A stretch of DNA of 64,000 nucleotides from Panicum virgatum (Eukaryota > Streptophyta > Magnoliopsida > Poales > Poaceae). Each line of letters begins with the position of its first letter. The first letter of the stretch is position 1. The stretch is from the NCBI RefSeq assembly GCF_016808335.1, contig NC_053149.1:58519922-58583921 (forward strand), given 5' to 3'. Shown one piece after another: positions 46,576-58,904 of this stretch. The notes under the pieces are model-generated. The model made no database searches. It was not told the DNA's origin and saw nothing but the letters and a program-made list of their open reading frames with translations. The translations under genes and the position numbers were made by a program.

Positions 46576-46881
46576 AAACATCCAAACTGTGCTTCATACA
46601 ATGGCCGCAATTAAAATAGTGGTACTCCACAACACAACAGTGACCGCACAGCACCACCAGCACAACACAGCACACATGAAACTGTAGCGCGAGCACAGCC
46701 GAGCAGCTGAGCTGAGAGCGTACACACAGCTGCGGCACTGTCCGGCCCCTACACCTTGAAGGCTTGAATACAGAAGAGAGAGGCTTGAATACAGCCGAGC
46801 AGTTTGGGTTTTAATGGGGGAGCATTTCTATTTCTTCTCCGTCTTGATGCACCCCTTTCTTCTTCTCTAGCCTCGCTAAGG
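46576..46881. other. Spacer, nothing recognised
   Basis: Contains CACAACACAACAG-type simple sequence. No ORF. Confidence 0.35.
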
Positions 46882-47290
46882 CTATCTCCAACCATTCCCC
46901 CCCATCCAACTCCCCCCAAACATACTATTTATTATATTTTACTAACTCCCTCCAAAAGATTCCTCCCCCTATAACTCCTTCTCTCCAACAATTCCTCCAT
47001 ATCTATTCCCTCTATATACTATCACTCATTAATTAACTATTTATTTATTGTTTTTGAATTTAAAAAAATCATACAATATTTGTACTGTCATAATACACAT
47101 TATCATAATGTTACGGGGCTCAAACGAGATTAATATCATGAAGAAACGGTGTGATTAAAGATATATGGAGGGAGTTTTAACTCCCCTCGTATATAGGGGG
47201 AGCTGTGGGGAGCCGTTGGACCGCTCGCTCCCCCAAAGCCCCCCTACGTAGGGTGGGGGGGCGCTTTACGGTGCCCCGTTGGAGGAAGGC
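46882..47290. mobile_element. Tourist-like MITE in the SBT2 promoter
   Basis: Starts GGCTATCTCCAACCATTC and ends CCGTTGGAGGAAGGC, flanked by TAA (46879-46881, 47291-47293). The AT-rich core is typical of the grass GGCTATCTCCAACC family. Its right end is about 275 bp upstream of the protease start codon. Confidence 0.85.
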
Positions 47291-47566
47291 TAAGTCGCAC
47301 AATCTTTATTGGGCGGCGCTCTCCCCTCCTCCTTGGCTCCTTGGGCGGCGCAGGCGCAGGCGCAGCCGCTGGCGTGCAGCGCACCTCCCTCTCCCTCTTT
47401 TCCTCGCCATTAATGTGCTGCCTGCAATCCCGGTACCGGTAGCGCCCCGCTCCGCCTCAAGGTTCGGTCTTTCGCCCCCATGGGCGGTGGTGCGCGCAAG
47501 TAGCCTTTCTTTATTGGCGCTTCTTGCGGCCTTGTGGGGGTGAGCGCCGAGGAGGGTTTGGAGGGA

Positions 47567-50500
47567 ATGGAGGTGGCGCGGAGGAAGGAGCACCGGGCGG
47601 CTGCCGCCGCGTTGCTGTTCGCGGTGGTGGTTCTCGGGGTGTTGGCGGGTGGCGCCGGCGTCCGCGCCTTCGAGGACGGCACGGCGGTGTACATTGTGAC
47701 CATGAAGCAGGCGCCGGTGTTCCACAGGCGCCTTAACTTGGAGAAGTTCGGGAGCAGCAGAGTTGCCAATGCCGGAGGAGGAGGAAGCGGAGGCGGAGGT
47801 GGAGCTGGGGACACCCCGAGCACCAGCGTGCTCAGGAGGCCGAGGTGGGCACCATATTAATCGAACTTTACTGATTTTATCGTTGTTTATTCTACAAAGT
47901 AAGCACTACTGGTTGCAATTTCTGCCAGTTTACGCCCCTTTTTTAGGCTGATTAAGTTTAGCCCTTAGTTTTTTTAATGACTGTGGAGTGTGGACCTTGG
48001 CACAAGTTGGAACTTTTGCCATCCCGATGATTTTTGGCCGCTACTTTTTTTTTGTTGATGCAGTAAATTGCATTGATGTAGATACTACAGTGTTTTAGGG
48101 GAAATCATCAGTAAACTTTTCAGACATAATGAGCATGTGCAGTTTAAATTAGAAAAAGTCCAGTAATTTTACCGTCTGACTGATTATTTAGGCATTAATT
48201 ATGTGTTCTTTTTGTCTACCATCAGCGGGCAAAATTCTCATACTTGTAGAAAAAGAAAGTTGTCTCGTGTCTCTCCCTTTCTTTTGCTTGGCATATACTA
48301 AACTAGAAGTTTGTCCATCAATGGGTTGCACTTTGCCAAAGAAGATTGTGGCATGTTGTGAAACACTCACTAATGTTATTTTTGCTCATGTAGACACGGT
48401 TCAGCCAAGCCTATGAATTATGGCTCATACCTCATTCGCCTTCAAAATTTACTATTGAAGAGGACGCTAAGAGGAGAACACTACATAAAGCTGTACAGCT
48501 ACCACTACTTGGTTAATGGTTTTGCTGTTGTCATCTCTCCTCAGCAGGTACCCTATTTCTTGTATTTTGTTCCTTGTGCTACTTTTTTACTCGTACCGTC
48601 ATTATTTCTTGTCTATTTGGAGAAAGCACCGAAACTGAAGTATCAAGCAGATCACAACTTTTGGATAGGATTTTGCATCCAGATGATAAAAATAGGGCAA
48701 AATATGGCAATCTAGATAGTATTGATATTTGCCATGCTACCTTGATTGGCGGCATTTCAATCTTCAAAAACATTTTCACTTACGACTATCGACAAACTGT
48801 ATTTGCTCCTTACACATCTTTTTTTGGGTCTGTTATGGTTCGAGAGGAGGTAACAGGTATCGACAAACTGTATTTGCTCCTTACACATCTTTTTTTGGGC
48901 CATTTCGTAATTCTTATTGTTTTAGGGAACTGCCAGTTCATTAGAATATTTTTTAGATTTGTCCCCTTCTTATGTGTGTTTAACTGGTTTTCTGCTAATC
49001 TGCTTGTACCCAAAGGCAGACAAGCTATCGAGGAGAAACGAAGTAGCAAATGTGATGTTGGATTACTCAGTTAGGACAGCAACAACTCACACCCCTGAAT
49101 TTCTTGGACTGCCACAAGGAGCCTGGGTTCAAGAAGGTGGTCCACAATTCGCTGGTCAGGGTGTTGTTGTTGGCCTCATTGACACAGGAATAGATCCAAC
49201 CCACCCTAGCTTCGCAGATGATCTTTCAACTGATAGTTATCCAGTTCCTGCTCACTACTCGGGCATTTGTGAGGTTACAAATGATTTTCCATCTGGATCC
49301 TGCAACAGAAAGCTGGTAGGTGCTCGGCATTTTGCAGCATCTGCAATAACAAGAGGAGTCTTCAATGCTTCTCAAGATCTTGCTTCACCATCTGATAGTG
49401 ATGGCCATGGGACGTGAGTAATGCCATCTTATATTTACTGATTTGATTGTTTGTTTATCACTTATCAGACTGCATGTCTAATTTATGATGATAGATCTAA
49501 ATACTAGACTACGCATGCCATTGTCAACTCTTCATAATCATATGTAATTATGTGCATATTGAACAGGAACTCTTGTTAGTGATTGATTAGATCATGTTAT
49601 AAGAGATAAATATGGAATAAGATGGAGAAATTCTTCTAGAGATGGTTATGTACTGTCATTGCATTTTTTTTTTCAATTCTTGCTGCATATGGGAGTCATG
49701 CCTTGGTCGGACTTATTTTTACTTTCCTGGATATTTTTTCTTATAATTTTAAGATTTGTTCCTACAGGCACACAGCATCCATTGCTGCTGGTAATCACGG
49801 AATTCCTGTTGTGGTGGCTGGACATCAATTTGGAAATGCAAGTGGCATGGCTCCTCGTGCGCAGTAAGATTATTGTCCTCTGCTTTATAATGGTACATAT
49901 GATTAATTTCCCCAAACTAATATAATAAATTGTTTCATCAGCATTGCAGTCTATAAAGCTCTTTACAAAAGCTTTGGAGGTTTTGCTGCTGATGTAGTGG
50001 CTGCAATAGATCAGGTAACGTTCTGCTGTTGAGCTTCTTATCATCTGTTGGTTCAAGCACAAAACACTGTTCCATCTGACAATATAACCTTTTACTGAAG
50101 ATATGAAATAGAAATAATCATCTTGCAAACTTATGCTAGTTACTTAGGCATGAGACAACACTACCGTGAAAAGGACAAATCTATCTGTAGAGTTCAAGCA
50201 ATGCAGCTACCAAGTTAATATGTCCAACTAAAAAGTCTTGCAGGTTTTAGGAAAATATTTATGTTGAAGTTTCCACTGTATCTTGAAAAGGTTTCAATGC
50301 TGCATCATTGTAAAAGACCTACCATCCCACTAAAAGCATTGCAAAATGCTGAAGTAAAGAAAACTGCACTTGATTGACAAACATCTCTCTACGTTGTGTT
50401 TGCAGGCAGCTGAAGATAATGTTGACATCATCAGCTTATCCATTACTCCTAATCGGAGACCTCCCGGACTGGCTACATTCTTCAACCCAATAGATATGGC

Positions 50501-53500
50501 ACTTCTGTCAGCTGTAAAAGCTGGCATATTTGTGGTGCAGGCTGCAGGAAATACTGGCCCTTCCCCTAAGAGCATGTCTTCCTACAGCCCTTGGATATTT
50601 ACTGTAGGAGCTTCTGCCCATGACAGGGTATATAACAACTATGTTGTACTTGGCAACAATTTAACCATTCAAGGAGTCGGACTTGCTCGTAAGTCCCTCT
50701 GAAGTCGTTTTCTGTGTGCACATAATAATTACATTTATATGACTGTAACCTGTGCTAATTAATTTTACATACAGCTGGAACGGATGGTGATAGCATGTAC
50801 TCTCTAATTGCTGCACCTCATGCACTGAAAAACAATACAGTCAGTCCTACTGAGATGTCGCTCGGGGAGTGCCAAGATTCAAGTCGCCTAGATGCCGATT
50901 TGATAAAAGGAAAGATACTAGTGTGCAGCTATTCTATAAGATTTGTACTTGGTCTTTCTTCAGTGAAACAAGCTTTAGATACAGCCAACAATGTCAGTGC
51001 TGCAGGAGTTATATTCTATTTGGACCCATTTGTTCTTGGGTTCCAGTTGAACCCAACTCCAATGCGCATGCCGGGACTTATAATACCATCATCTGATGAC
51101 TCTAAGGTAGGGCAGCCTAAAAGCTAATGCTGCATCCCAATTATTCTTATTTTTATTCACTTTTATTCAAACCTCTTTCAGCAATGGTGTGGTGAAGCTT
51201 AATTAGCTCGTTGCTTTTATTGAATCTATTTTGGGCTTCATATTGTCTGTCATAAGTCAATGCAAACAGAAGTTGATAGTTGATACAGAACTAGGCATAT
51301 AGCAAAATGCGCGGCTAGTATTGAAAATTAAAAAATTGGCATGTCGTTGTATCCTTACTTAAATGATTATACTTTTTATTACCATACATCATCCTGTTCA
51401 TTATCGTAAATTATGTCTTATTGTTGGTTAAAACAATTCAAATATGATCTACCTATAATAACAATTTGATTTTTTGAGCTTTAATAATATTATGCATATA
51501 ATTATTCTTATTTTTATTTTTATTTTGATTGATTGTTGTTAGCTTTAGTTTTTATTAATAGTATATGTTTGTAACTGATACATAGCTAAATGATATTTTA
51601 TATTTAATTTTTCATAATGGCATCGGTGGGTGATTTTAATTAGGCACATGGGTATTTTAGGCTAATTTTTATCATAATGGCAGTGGTGGGTAATTTTATT
51701 TTTCTATTTTTCTCCGATTAACGTGAGAATTTCTAGGCTTTGAGAGCGAATGTGGAGGTTCCGTTTGTTGGCCAAATAATAAGATAATAGATCATTATGT
51801 TGTCATTTTGTAGTTACTCCTTGTCTCCTTTTCAGCAAAAACTTGTAGGTGCAATGCTTTTCCTGTGCTGACTAACTATAACACAATATTGTAGGTATTT
51901 CTCACTTACTACAATGATTCCTTAGTGAGAGATGAGACATCAGGCCGAATTGTCAGATTTGACGCAGTTGCAAAAATATTAGGGGGTCTAAATCCGAATT
52001 ATGGAAATTCTGCACCGAAAGTAATGTTCTATTCTGCTAGGGGTCCTGATCCTGAGGACAACTCACTGTCAAATGCTGATATCTTGAAACCAAATCTGAT
52101 AGCACCTGGAAGTTCCATTTGGGGTGCTTGGAGTTCCCTTGGATTGGATTCTGCTGAATTTGCTGGTAACTGGAGAAATTATTTCTTTACAGCATTCTTC
52201 TTTTTCTGAAATTTTTAATGAAATGGCACAATTTGATCAGTTTATGCCCTTAACCTTGTTGAAATGGCACATTTTGTTCAAGATGAAGAAGGATACAAAA
52301 TAATGTTGAACGAAAGGGTTACAGATTGACTAATTATTTTTGCCAAAATAAAAAAGGATGATAGGAGGTTTAGATGATTATATGACCATTTCTGCTGGCC
52401 ACAAAGAAGGGATTGCACAAGTACTGTTCAGTTTTGTCATGATAGCCCTTTAAAAAAAGTTGCCTGCCTTTGCATTAGAGGCCAACAATAGGGGTGGTAA
52501 CAGGTCATGGCCCTAATGGTCCCTTCACAATCCAAGTTGGCTCTTATATATTTTTAGCTTAAAATTGTATAAGATTAGAGCCCGGCCCTTAGATAATCTA
52601 AGTCAAGTTTTAAGGCCCTTTACCACCCCTTATAAATCATTAAATCTTGTCAAAAAATTTCACAAAAAATGTCAAAATCTTGATTATTTTCTGATTTACT
52701 CTTTTAGGTGAAAGTTTTGCAATGCTCTCGGGCACAAGTATGGCTGCACCACATGTTGCCGGCCTTGCTGCTCTAATAAAGCAGAAGTTTCCTTCTTTTA
52801 GCCCAGCAGCTATAGCTTCTGCATTGTCTACGACTACAACTCTTAGTGACAGGCAAGGGAAACCAATCATGGCACAGCGAACATACAGCAACCCAGACTC
52901 AACACAATCTCCTGCTACAGCTTTTGATATGGGGAATGGATTTGTCAATGCTACTGCTGCTTTAGACCCGGGGATAATATTTGATTGTGGTAAGTTCTAC
53001 ACTTGTATCCATTCTGGTTATGATACCACACTATCTTCACTTGAGCCTAGCTGAGGCAAAATTAGCACCAGTTTCCTCCTTCAAAATGGTTCATTTTCCA
53101 TTAACACATCAAAAGTCTTTCTGTTTCTGAGAACAATCTATATGGCTAATTTGTAAGCTATTCCTTCTGAAAAATTACAGGTTACAATGATTTCTTCTCC
53201 TTTCTCTGTGGCATAAATGGGTCCAGCCCAGTAGTGACAAACTACACAGGCAACAGCTGCGCAGCTTCCACCATGACAGGAGCAGATCTAAACCTTCCCT
53301 CAATCACCATAGCTGTGCTCAACCAGACAAGAACCATAACTAGAACGGTGACAAATGTGGCGGCTGATGAGAGCTACACGGTCAGCTACAGTGCTCCCTA
53401 CGGAACCGTGGTCTCCGTGGCACCGGCGCAGTTCGTCACTCCGAGCGGGCAGAAGCAGCTCGTGACCTTTGTTGTGAACGCCACCATGAACAGCTCCACT

Positions 53501-53593
53501 GCGAGCTTCGGGAGCGTTGGGTTCTACGGTGACAAAGGCCATCAGGCGATCATCCCGTTCTCGGTGATCTCCAAGGTTGTATACAGTTCCTGA
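47567..53593 (+). CDS. SBT2: Subtilisin-like serine protease, SBT2 subfamily
   Basis: Ten exons keep frame: 47567-47844, 48394-48547, 49016-49413, 49768-49863, 49942-50014, 50406-50688, 50775-51106, 51895-52165, 52708-52989 and 53181-53593, giving 859 aa. It has a hydrophobic signal peptide (about 12-36), an I9-like propeptide (YIVTMKQAPVFHRR onward), and the S8 domain. The catalytic set is D200 (LIDTGIDP), H275 (DGHGTHTAS), oxyanion N382 (QAAGNTGPS) and S639 (GTSMAAPHVAG). A PA insert lies between H and S, and a fibronectin-III-like C-terminus follows. Length, the retained GTSMAAPH motif and the intron-rich structure fit SBT2; most other plant subtilases have few introns. It is secreted to the apoplast by family knowledge; the substrate is unknown. 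A Gly-rich insert (residues about 66-82) is unusual and of low complexity. Confidence 0.93.
48787..48905. repeat. 71-bp-period direct repeat in SBT2 intron 2
   Basis: TATCGACAAACTGTATTTGC and the following 25 bases recur at 71-bp spacing. The repeat is entirely intronic. Confidence 0.85.
52489..52632. mobile_element. Small hAT-like MITE in SBT2 intron 8
   Basis: TAGGGGTGGTAACAGG at the left and TTTACCACCCCTTA at the right are inverted ends of a 144-bp element. The TSD is not clear. Intronic, so no coding effect is expected. Confidence 0.6.
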
Positions 53594-54140
53594 TGACTGA
53601 CGAGCTGAGCTGATCCTGTGGATGCAAAGCAAACCAGGGCCTGACTGATTCAACATATGCAGTGAAGACTTGACTGCTGGGGGGTGGAGTGGAGCTTACC
53701 TTGACTAGGGATTCTTTCTTTGTTGTGGTGTGTACATTCTGAAGCATGTTTGATGTAAGTAGCTGAGTGGTTAACCAGTAACTGTAAAGAGAATGTACCA
53801 GAATAACCTATTGCCATGAATGTGGAAATCCTCTTGCAACAGAATGATAGTACTTGTAGCATTCTGCTGGCGTTTGATTCATTGAACGGTGTTCGTGATA
53901 ACATTCCTGGATGATCCGTCAAACCCTCACTGGCTCATTTTCCTGTCGAATGGATCATGGATGGCACATCCCGACATATCAACATGACGCCCCAATTTTG
54001 CGATACATGCCTGGCTCCTGCATCACCTACCGTTGTCACCTAGTTGTAGGCCTCTCGGTGAGAACGCAACTAATACGGGCGAGGACGTGATGTGGATCGT
54101 GCGTAGAGCATTGATTTAAATATCGTTATTTCCCGCAGCT
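53594..54140 (+). other. SBT2 3' UTR and spacer
   Basis: Likely 3' UTR in the first 250-350 bases. Nothing else recognised. Confidence 0.45.
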
Positions 54141-54149
54141 GACATCAAC

Positions 54150-54330
54150 GGGGTGGTGGGCTGGTGGCGCAGTTGGCTAGCGCGTAGGTCTCATAGCTTG
54201 TTTGAGTTATCCTGAGGTCGAGAGTTGTTCGAGCCTCCCTCACCCCAAATATAGCCGAGTGATGGGTCGTCACAATCATCTGACCACCAGATGAAGATAG
54301 CTTAACTGAGCTTGGCTTTTTTTTATTTTT
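54150..54330 (+). mobile_element. tRNA-Met-derived SINE or tRNA pseudogene
   Basis: TGGTGGCGCAGTTGGCTAGC (A-box region), then GTAGGTCTCATA with the CAT anticodon, and AGAGTTGTTCGAGCCTCCC (B-box region) closely match elongator tRNA-Met, including a short intron-like insertion after the anticodon. The acceptor stem is disrupted by extra bases at the 5' side and the T-loop has two extra bases, so a working tRNA is unlikely. About 80 bp of unrelated sequence and a T-rich run (about 54320-54340) follow, the layout of a plant SINE. Confidence 0.6.
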
Positions 54331-54560
54331 TTTGTAGTTTCAAAAAATAGTTTTCGCTCCTTTTATCTTCTCTTTTTTTTTTAAAAAAAAAACCAAAATC
54401 AGTCTCAGTCTCTGTTCCTGCTTCGTTATCCTGAACCCCCTCGACCTCCAACTCCAAAGCCCCGACCAAAACCTCGGCGCCGGGCTTCCCACCGCACCCT
54501 CGCGCTCGCAGCTCCGGCAGGTGCCCACCGCCGTTAGGCGGCATTGGAAGGTTGCCGACC

Positions 54561-57500
54561 ATGGCGTCCTGCTCCCATCCGTGGCGGCTCTTCCCAGGTA
54601 GCCTCTCCTCCCCCGTTCCAGTTTCGCGCGTACAGCTTTCCTCGAAGCAAATCATCTCACCACAACCGCTCTGGCGTGGAATCACAAAGGCATGTCGCCG
54701 GCGGTGGCGGCCGGCCCCATCTCAGCGCCGACCCGTCCTCGCTCCCGAAAGTGCTCGGTAACTTCTTGAACGCCTCAATGACTTCAATTGTTTCGCATAA
54801 TTTTGCCCTCCGCGCCTGGGTCATGCTCATTCGGTGCGTGCGCAGAAGGTGTTTGCCGGTTTACCGCAACGGAGGAGGCCGCTCTTCCTTGGGACGCGAC
54901 GGGCCAGGATCAGGTGCGTGAAGGACGATTCAATCCATTTCGACCCGTCCAAGATCGAGCCACCGCCGTACTCCAGCTACTTCGATTCCACGTCCGGCCA
55001 GCTCGAGCCGGCGTCCGGCGCCCGCGCGAGCATACCCGGGAAGGAGTACTGGCCCGAGGGCACCGCGGCCCGCGTGCGAGCCGCGCGTGCGCCTGCCCCG
55101 GTCGGGGAGTCGGCTGGGGCGCCTTCGTTTGGCACGAAGCCCGGGAGCAGGAGGAGAGGGTACAAAGAGCAGGTGACGTCAGCGTCGGGAACGGAGGGTG
55201 CGCAGACCGACGATGACAAAGATGATGGTGAGCCTGTTGTGGCCATTGTAGACTCTGGGGATGATGCGTCCGAAGAGCCAAAGGATTCGGTGGATGAGTA
55301 TGTCATTTATGAGACACCGGAGGAAGAGGAGTTGAGTGAGTACGACATGGACAAGATGATGGGGCGGCCACATCCGTTCATTGACCCAGCAAAGGCGATG
55401 TCGTTAGGGGAGCCCAAAACCAGTGAAGAGCTCTGGTGGAACTGGAGGAGGAAATCTCAGAAGGAGGAAATGTGGTCAAGATGGCAGAGGAGGCGTCCAG
55501 ATGTTGACACGGTTAGTTCCTCACTTGATCGAACTTGGTAAATAGCTGGCATTGATGTTTTCTTTTATTGAGACCGTCCACCAATGCCCAACATGGTAAG
55601 GTACATAGTTACTGCAAATATTCTTCTGCTGCTGTACAATTTTGATTATATGTAATGTTGCTCGCTAGTATCTCTATGGCTTATTCAGAGTTCAGATAGC
55701 ACAGATGCAGGACAGCAGAACCTCTCTATGATCTTTCAGTGTCATTTTACGTGTTCTATCTGTAGTGCTAATTACTGTCAAGTGTACTGTGAACGTGAAC
55801 GCGAGAAGAGCGACATAGATGTATGGATGAGAAGAGTGCCATAGATCTCCTGTGGTAACGTGAACGTGAGAAGAGTGCCATAGATCTCCTATGGGTCTTC
55901 AGTTCTTCTAGTTTGTACTGTGAACGTGAGAAGAGTGCCAAAGATGTATGGATGAGGCTTGTGCTTATGGCATTCAATCCATGTTTGTATATCTATGTGC
56001 AGGGGTTGGGTTGTCCATCTTGCGTGACAGGTTGAGGCTTTACACTTCTTTATCTTGATTGGTGTTTCAACCAACTTATGTTTCCATGACAGATGTGAGC
56101 TCGACCCACGTTGTAAGTTTTAGTGTATGCTCTGTCATTTTAGGTTTTTGCAAAGGCAATGGCGGAGACTGGGCAAATTAAAATTTTTGGGGACCACCCT
56201 TCCCGAACAGAAGCTGCTCTTGCAAAGACAAGAAGACATTTGTACAAAGAGGAAAGGTTGACTTACAGCCATGTGATACTGGAACTATTTTGACATGTAG
56301 TACATCTTTGTTAGATGATTTTAGAATACTTATGCGCACCTTGTTTCTAGTACTAATTTCCTTCACGGCATTCGAGTTGTTAGTATCACTATACTTGTGC
56401 ATGGTCTCATCATATAAGCTTTCCAAATATATTTAACTCCTATTGAATTTTCACCTTCTTTGAGTTATATAACATATAACAAAGATGTGGAAACTGACTT
56501 AGCTATGCATAATTTCATACTATCCGCTGGTTGTACATTACATTCTTAAAGATGCTGAGGAGCAAATTTCTGTGGTTCAACATGGCTACCATGCCTGTTA
56601 ATATCTTTTACATTTGGTTGCAATAAAAACAGGTTAGAAGCAGAGCGAAGGAGACTAGAAGAAATAGGCCCGATAGCATACTATTCAGAATGGGTTGAAG
56701 CTTATAAAAACAAGGATACATCACGCGAAGCCATACAGAAGCACTTTGAGGAAACTGGTGAAGATGAGAATGCTCAACTTATAAAAATGTTCCAACACCA
56801 GACTGCTGGGGAATATCGTATCATGATGGGCACCGATGTGCGTATTCAGCGAGACCCTTTGGCCATGAGGATGCGGGAAGACCAGATCAAACAGAGTATT
56901 TCTTTGCTAAAATCCTCCTCCTTTTTGTGTCTTGTGGACATCTTTGAAGTTTTTTTAATTGTTGCTGGATGATTATGTGCGATTCGTCTTACATTAGCTT
57001 CTTTGTTTTATCCCTCCAAAGAGATGTTCTATTTTAGTACAGTACTATGTGGACTGCAAATTACTAGGAATTATTACATAAATATTATTAGAAGCAAGTA
57101 TCAATAACTGTTACATACACCTCAGAGGTATGCCTGTATTGCAGAACTTTCTGGGTGATTTATATAATCCCATCCACTATCTGAGAGTGCATTTCTTTAA
57201 CTACTGTGCTCGTGTTTCTTATATATAATAGTGGATCATTGAGTGGCCATCTTAAAGTTACTCTTCTCTGACAAATTGAAAGAACAGATAGTTTGAATGG
57301 GAAGGTTTACTTGATGCACTGTATTGAGGCATATATTTACCAGGACTTAGTTTCCATATTTTAATGTGCAGTTTGGGGCGGCGATCCTGTCTATCCTACA
57401 ATTAATTATGTTCAGGATCCTGAAGAAGTGATTGATTACAGAGGTCCGGAATTTCATGAGCCTACCCCTGAAGTTGTACCTTACCTTATGGAGGTATCAT

Positions 57501-58904
57501 AGCTCTTCTACTAAACTTGTATTATTTGCTATTTGCATTGTGCTGGCTAGGATCTCCAGATCCATATTAATGTTATCATTTGACAAAGCCATAACCAGAA
57601 TTATGGCCTTTGCTTTTAAGTGCATTTAGTATTATGACTAGCAAGAAAAATGTCGATCATGTGTTGCTAACAGGAGTTGAATTCTTATTTGATATCTTTC
57701 TAACCCCCTCTCAGCATGGGATAATGATCACAAAGGAAGAGCTGTATGCACGTCTGAATGAAGAGAGAGATGACATCAATCAAGATATAACGGTATTTTC
57801 CATAAAGTACCATTTAATTTCAACTGATATAGTGTGCAGATAGGGCTAATGCTGCTTTACATATCTATTTTATGATGGCAGTATATTCCTGAAGTCAAAG
57901 ATCCTATGGCTACTGCTGTTGATATAGGAGAGCATTCTGTAAGTAGCCTCTCTGAACATCTTTATTTTTTTTCTAAGAAAAAAGTTTGCCAGATCTTCTC
58001 ATGCCATTTATACTTTAGAAAAAGGCAAATGGATTATGAATTCTGTAAGGTGTAAGAATAGCTTATGCATTTAAAATAGTGCTTGTTTCACTATGTTTTT
58101 GTACTTTCGAACAGTTTAATGAAGACAGTGATGATGAGGACGAGGATGTTGACAAAGCTGCTGCACAGCCTGAATCACTAGAGGTACCTTACCTGTTACC
58201 ACCATACACATAACTTTACATTCTTCCTTCTGGCACGGGCAAAATACGGGAATCTCAGTTCTTGAATTTTCTTATGGGAGGTTAAATGTGGCCTTATTAT
58301 ACTGTAGCACCAAAATATTGGGTGGTCGCCAAAAGAAGAATTAGGGTTATTGATGATATACTTATCAGAACTAATCCGATTTAAACCTTTTTTCTCTACA
58401 AACAGGACGGGGAAGATGATGCTGAGGAAGGAGAAGAGAAAGTGAGCCAGAATTGGAGTGTTCTAAAGTCTACTGGACAGGCTGAAAAGCCAAAGGTACA
58501 TATTACATGTTCTGTTTTCTGGTCAGAAAAAAAATAATGCAGGAATCTTTTAGCATTCATGAATACAACAACTAGTTACTTTTGTGTCAATCCATGAAAG
58601 GTTTGTCATGGTGATTGATTATATGGTTAGACATATGGAGATTATATAACACGTATACATGTTCTATCCATATATGAACCTGCATCTTTTGTGCTGTCTT
58701 TCCTGACGGATATATAGTACATCCATATATGAACCTGCATCTTTTGTGCTGTCTTTCCTGATGGATATATAGTACAAAAAAATTGTGCCTGCTCTTGCTG
58801 CCTTGCAGGAAAAATCAAAGAACGGTGAAATGTCACTAAAAGAAGCCATTGATGATTCTGAGAACCTAACTGACTTTCTTATGGACTTTGAGGAAGACGA
58901 GTAA
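54561..58904 (+). CDS. PTAC12: pTAC12/HEMERA (PAP5), plastid RNA-polymerase-associated and phytochrome-signalling protein
   Basis: Exons 2-10 are solid: 54846-55511, 56144-56256, 56633-56895, 57372-57493, 57715-57792, 57882-57938, 58115-58183, 58406-58495 and 58809-58904. Family landmarks are SGARASIPGKEYWPEGT, GRPHPFIDPAKAM, WSRWQRRRPDVDT, KHFEETGEDENAQLI, RDPLAMRMREDQIKQ, WGGDPVYPTINYVQDP and the acidic C-terminus ending LTDFLMDFEEDE. It is a component of the plastid-encoded RNA polymerase complex and also acts in the nucleus in phytochrome signalling (family knowledge). The N-terminus is uncertain. From ATG 54561 the frame meets a stop before exon 2 unless a 38-nt piece (54598-54635, GT...AG) is removed. 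Then exon 1 ends at 54757 and the protein is 570 aa. An in-frame ATG at 54692 is the alternative. The intact downstream exons argue for a working gene. Confidence 0.9.
55790..55965. repeat. Imperfect repeats in pTAC12 intron 2
   Basis: GTGAACGTGAGAAGAGTGCC and close variants occur three to four times, with two copies of ATAGATCTCCTRTGG. Intronic, with no evident function. Confidence 0.7.
58666..58775. repeat. 55-bp tandem duplication in pTAC12 intron 9
   Basis: Two adjacent 55-bp units starting ATCCATATATGAACCTGC differ at one position (CTGACGG versus CTGATGG). Confidence 0.9.

Noticed and set aside
54160..54240. Functional elongator tRNA-Met gene
   Set aside because: The acceptor stem is broken by extra bases and the T-loop has two extra nucleotides; a SINE or pseudogene fits better.
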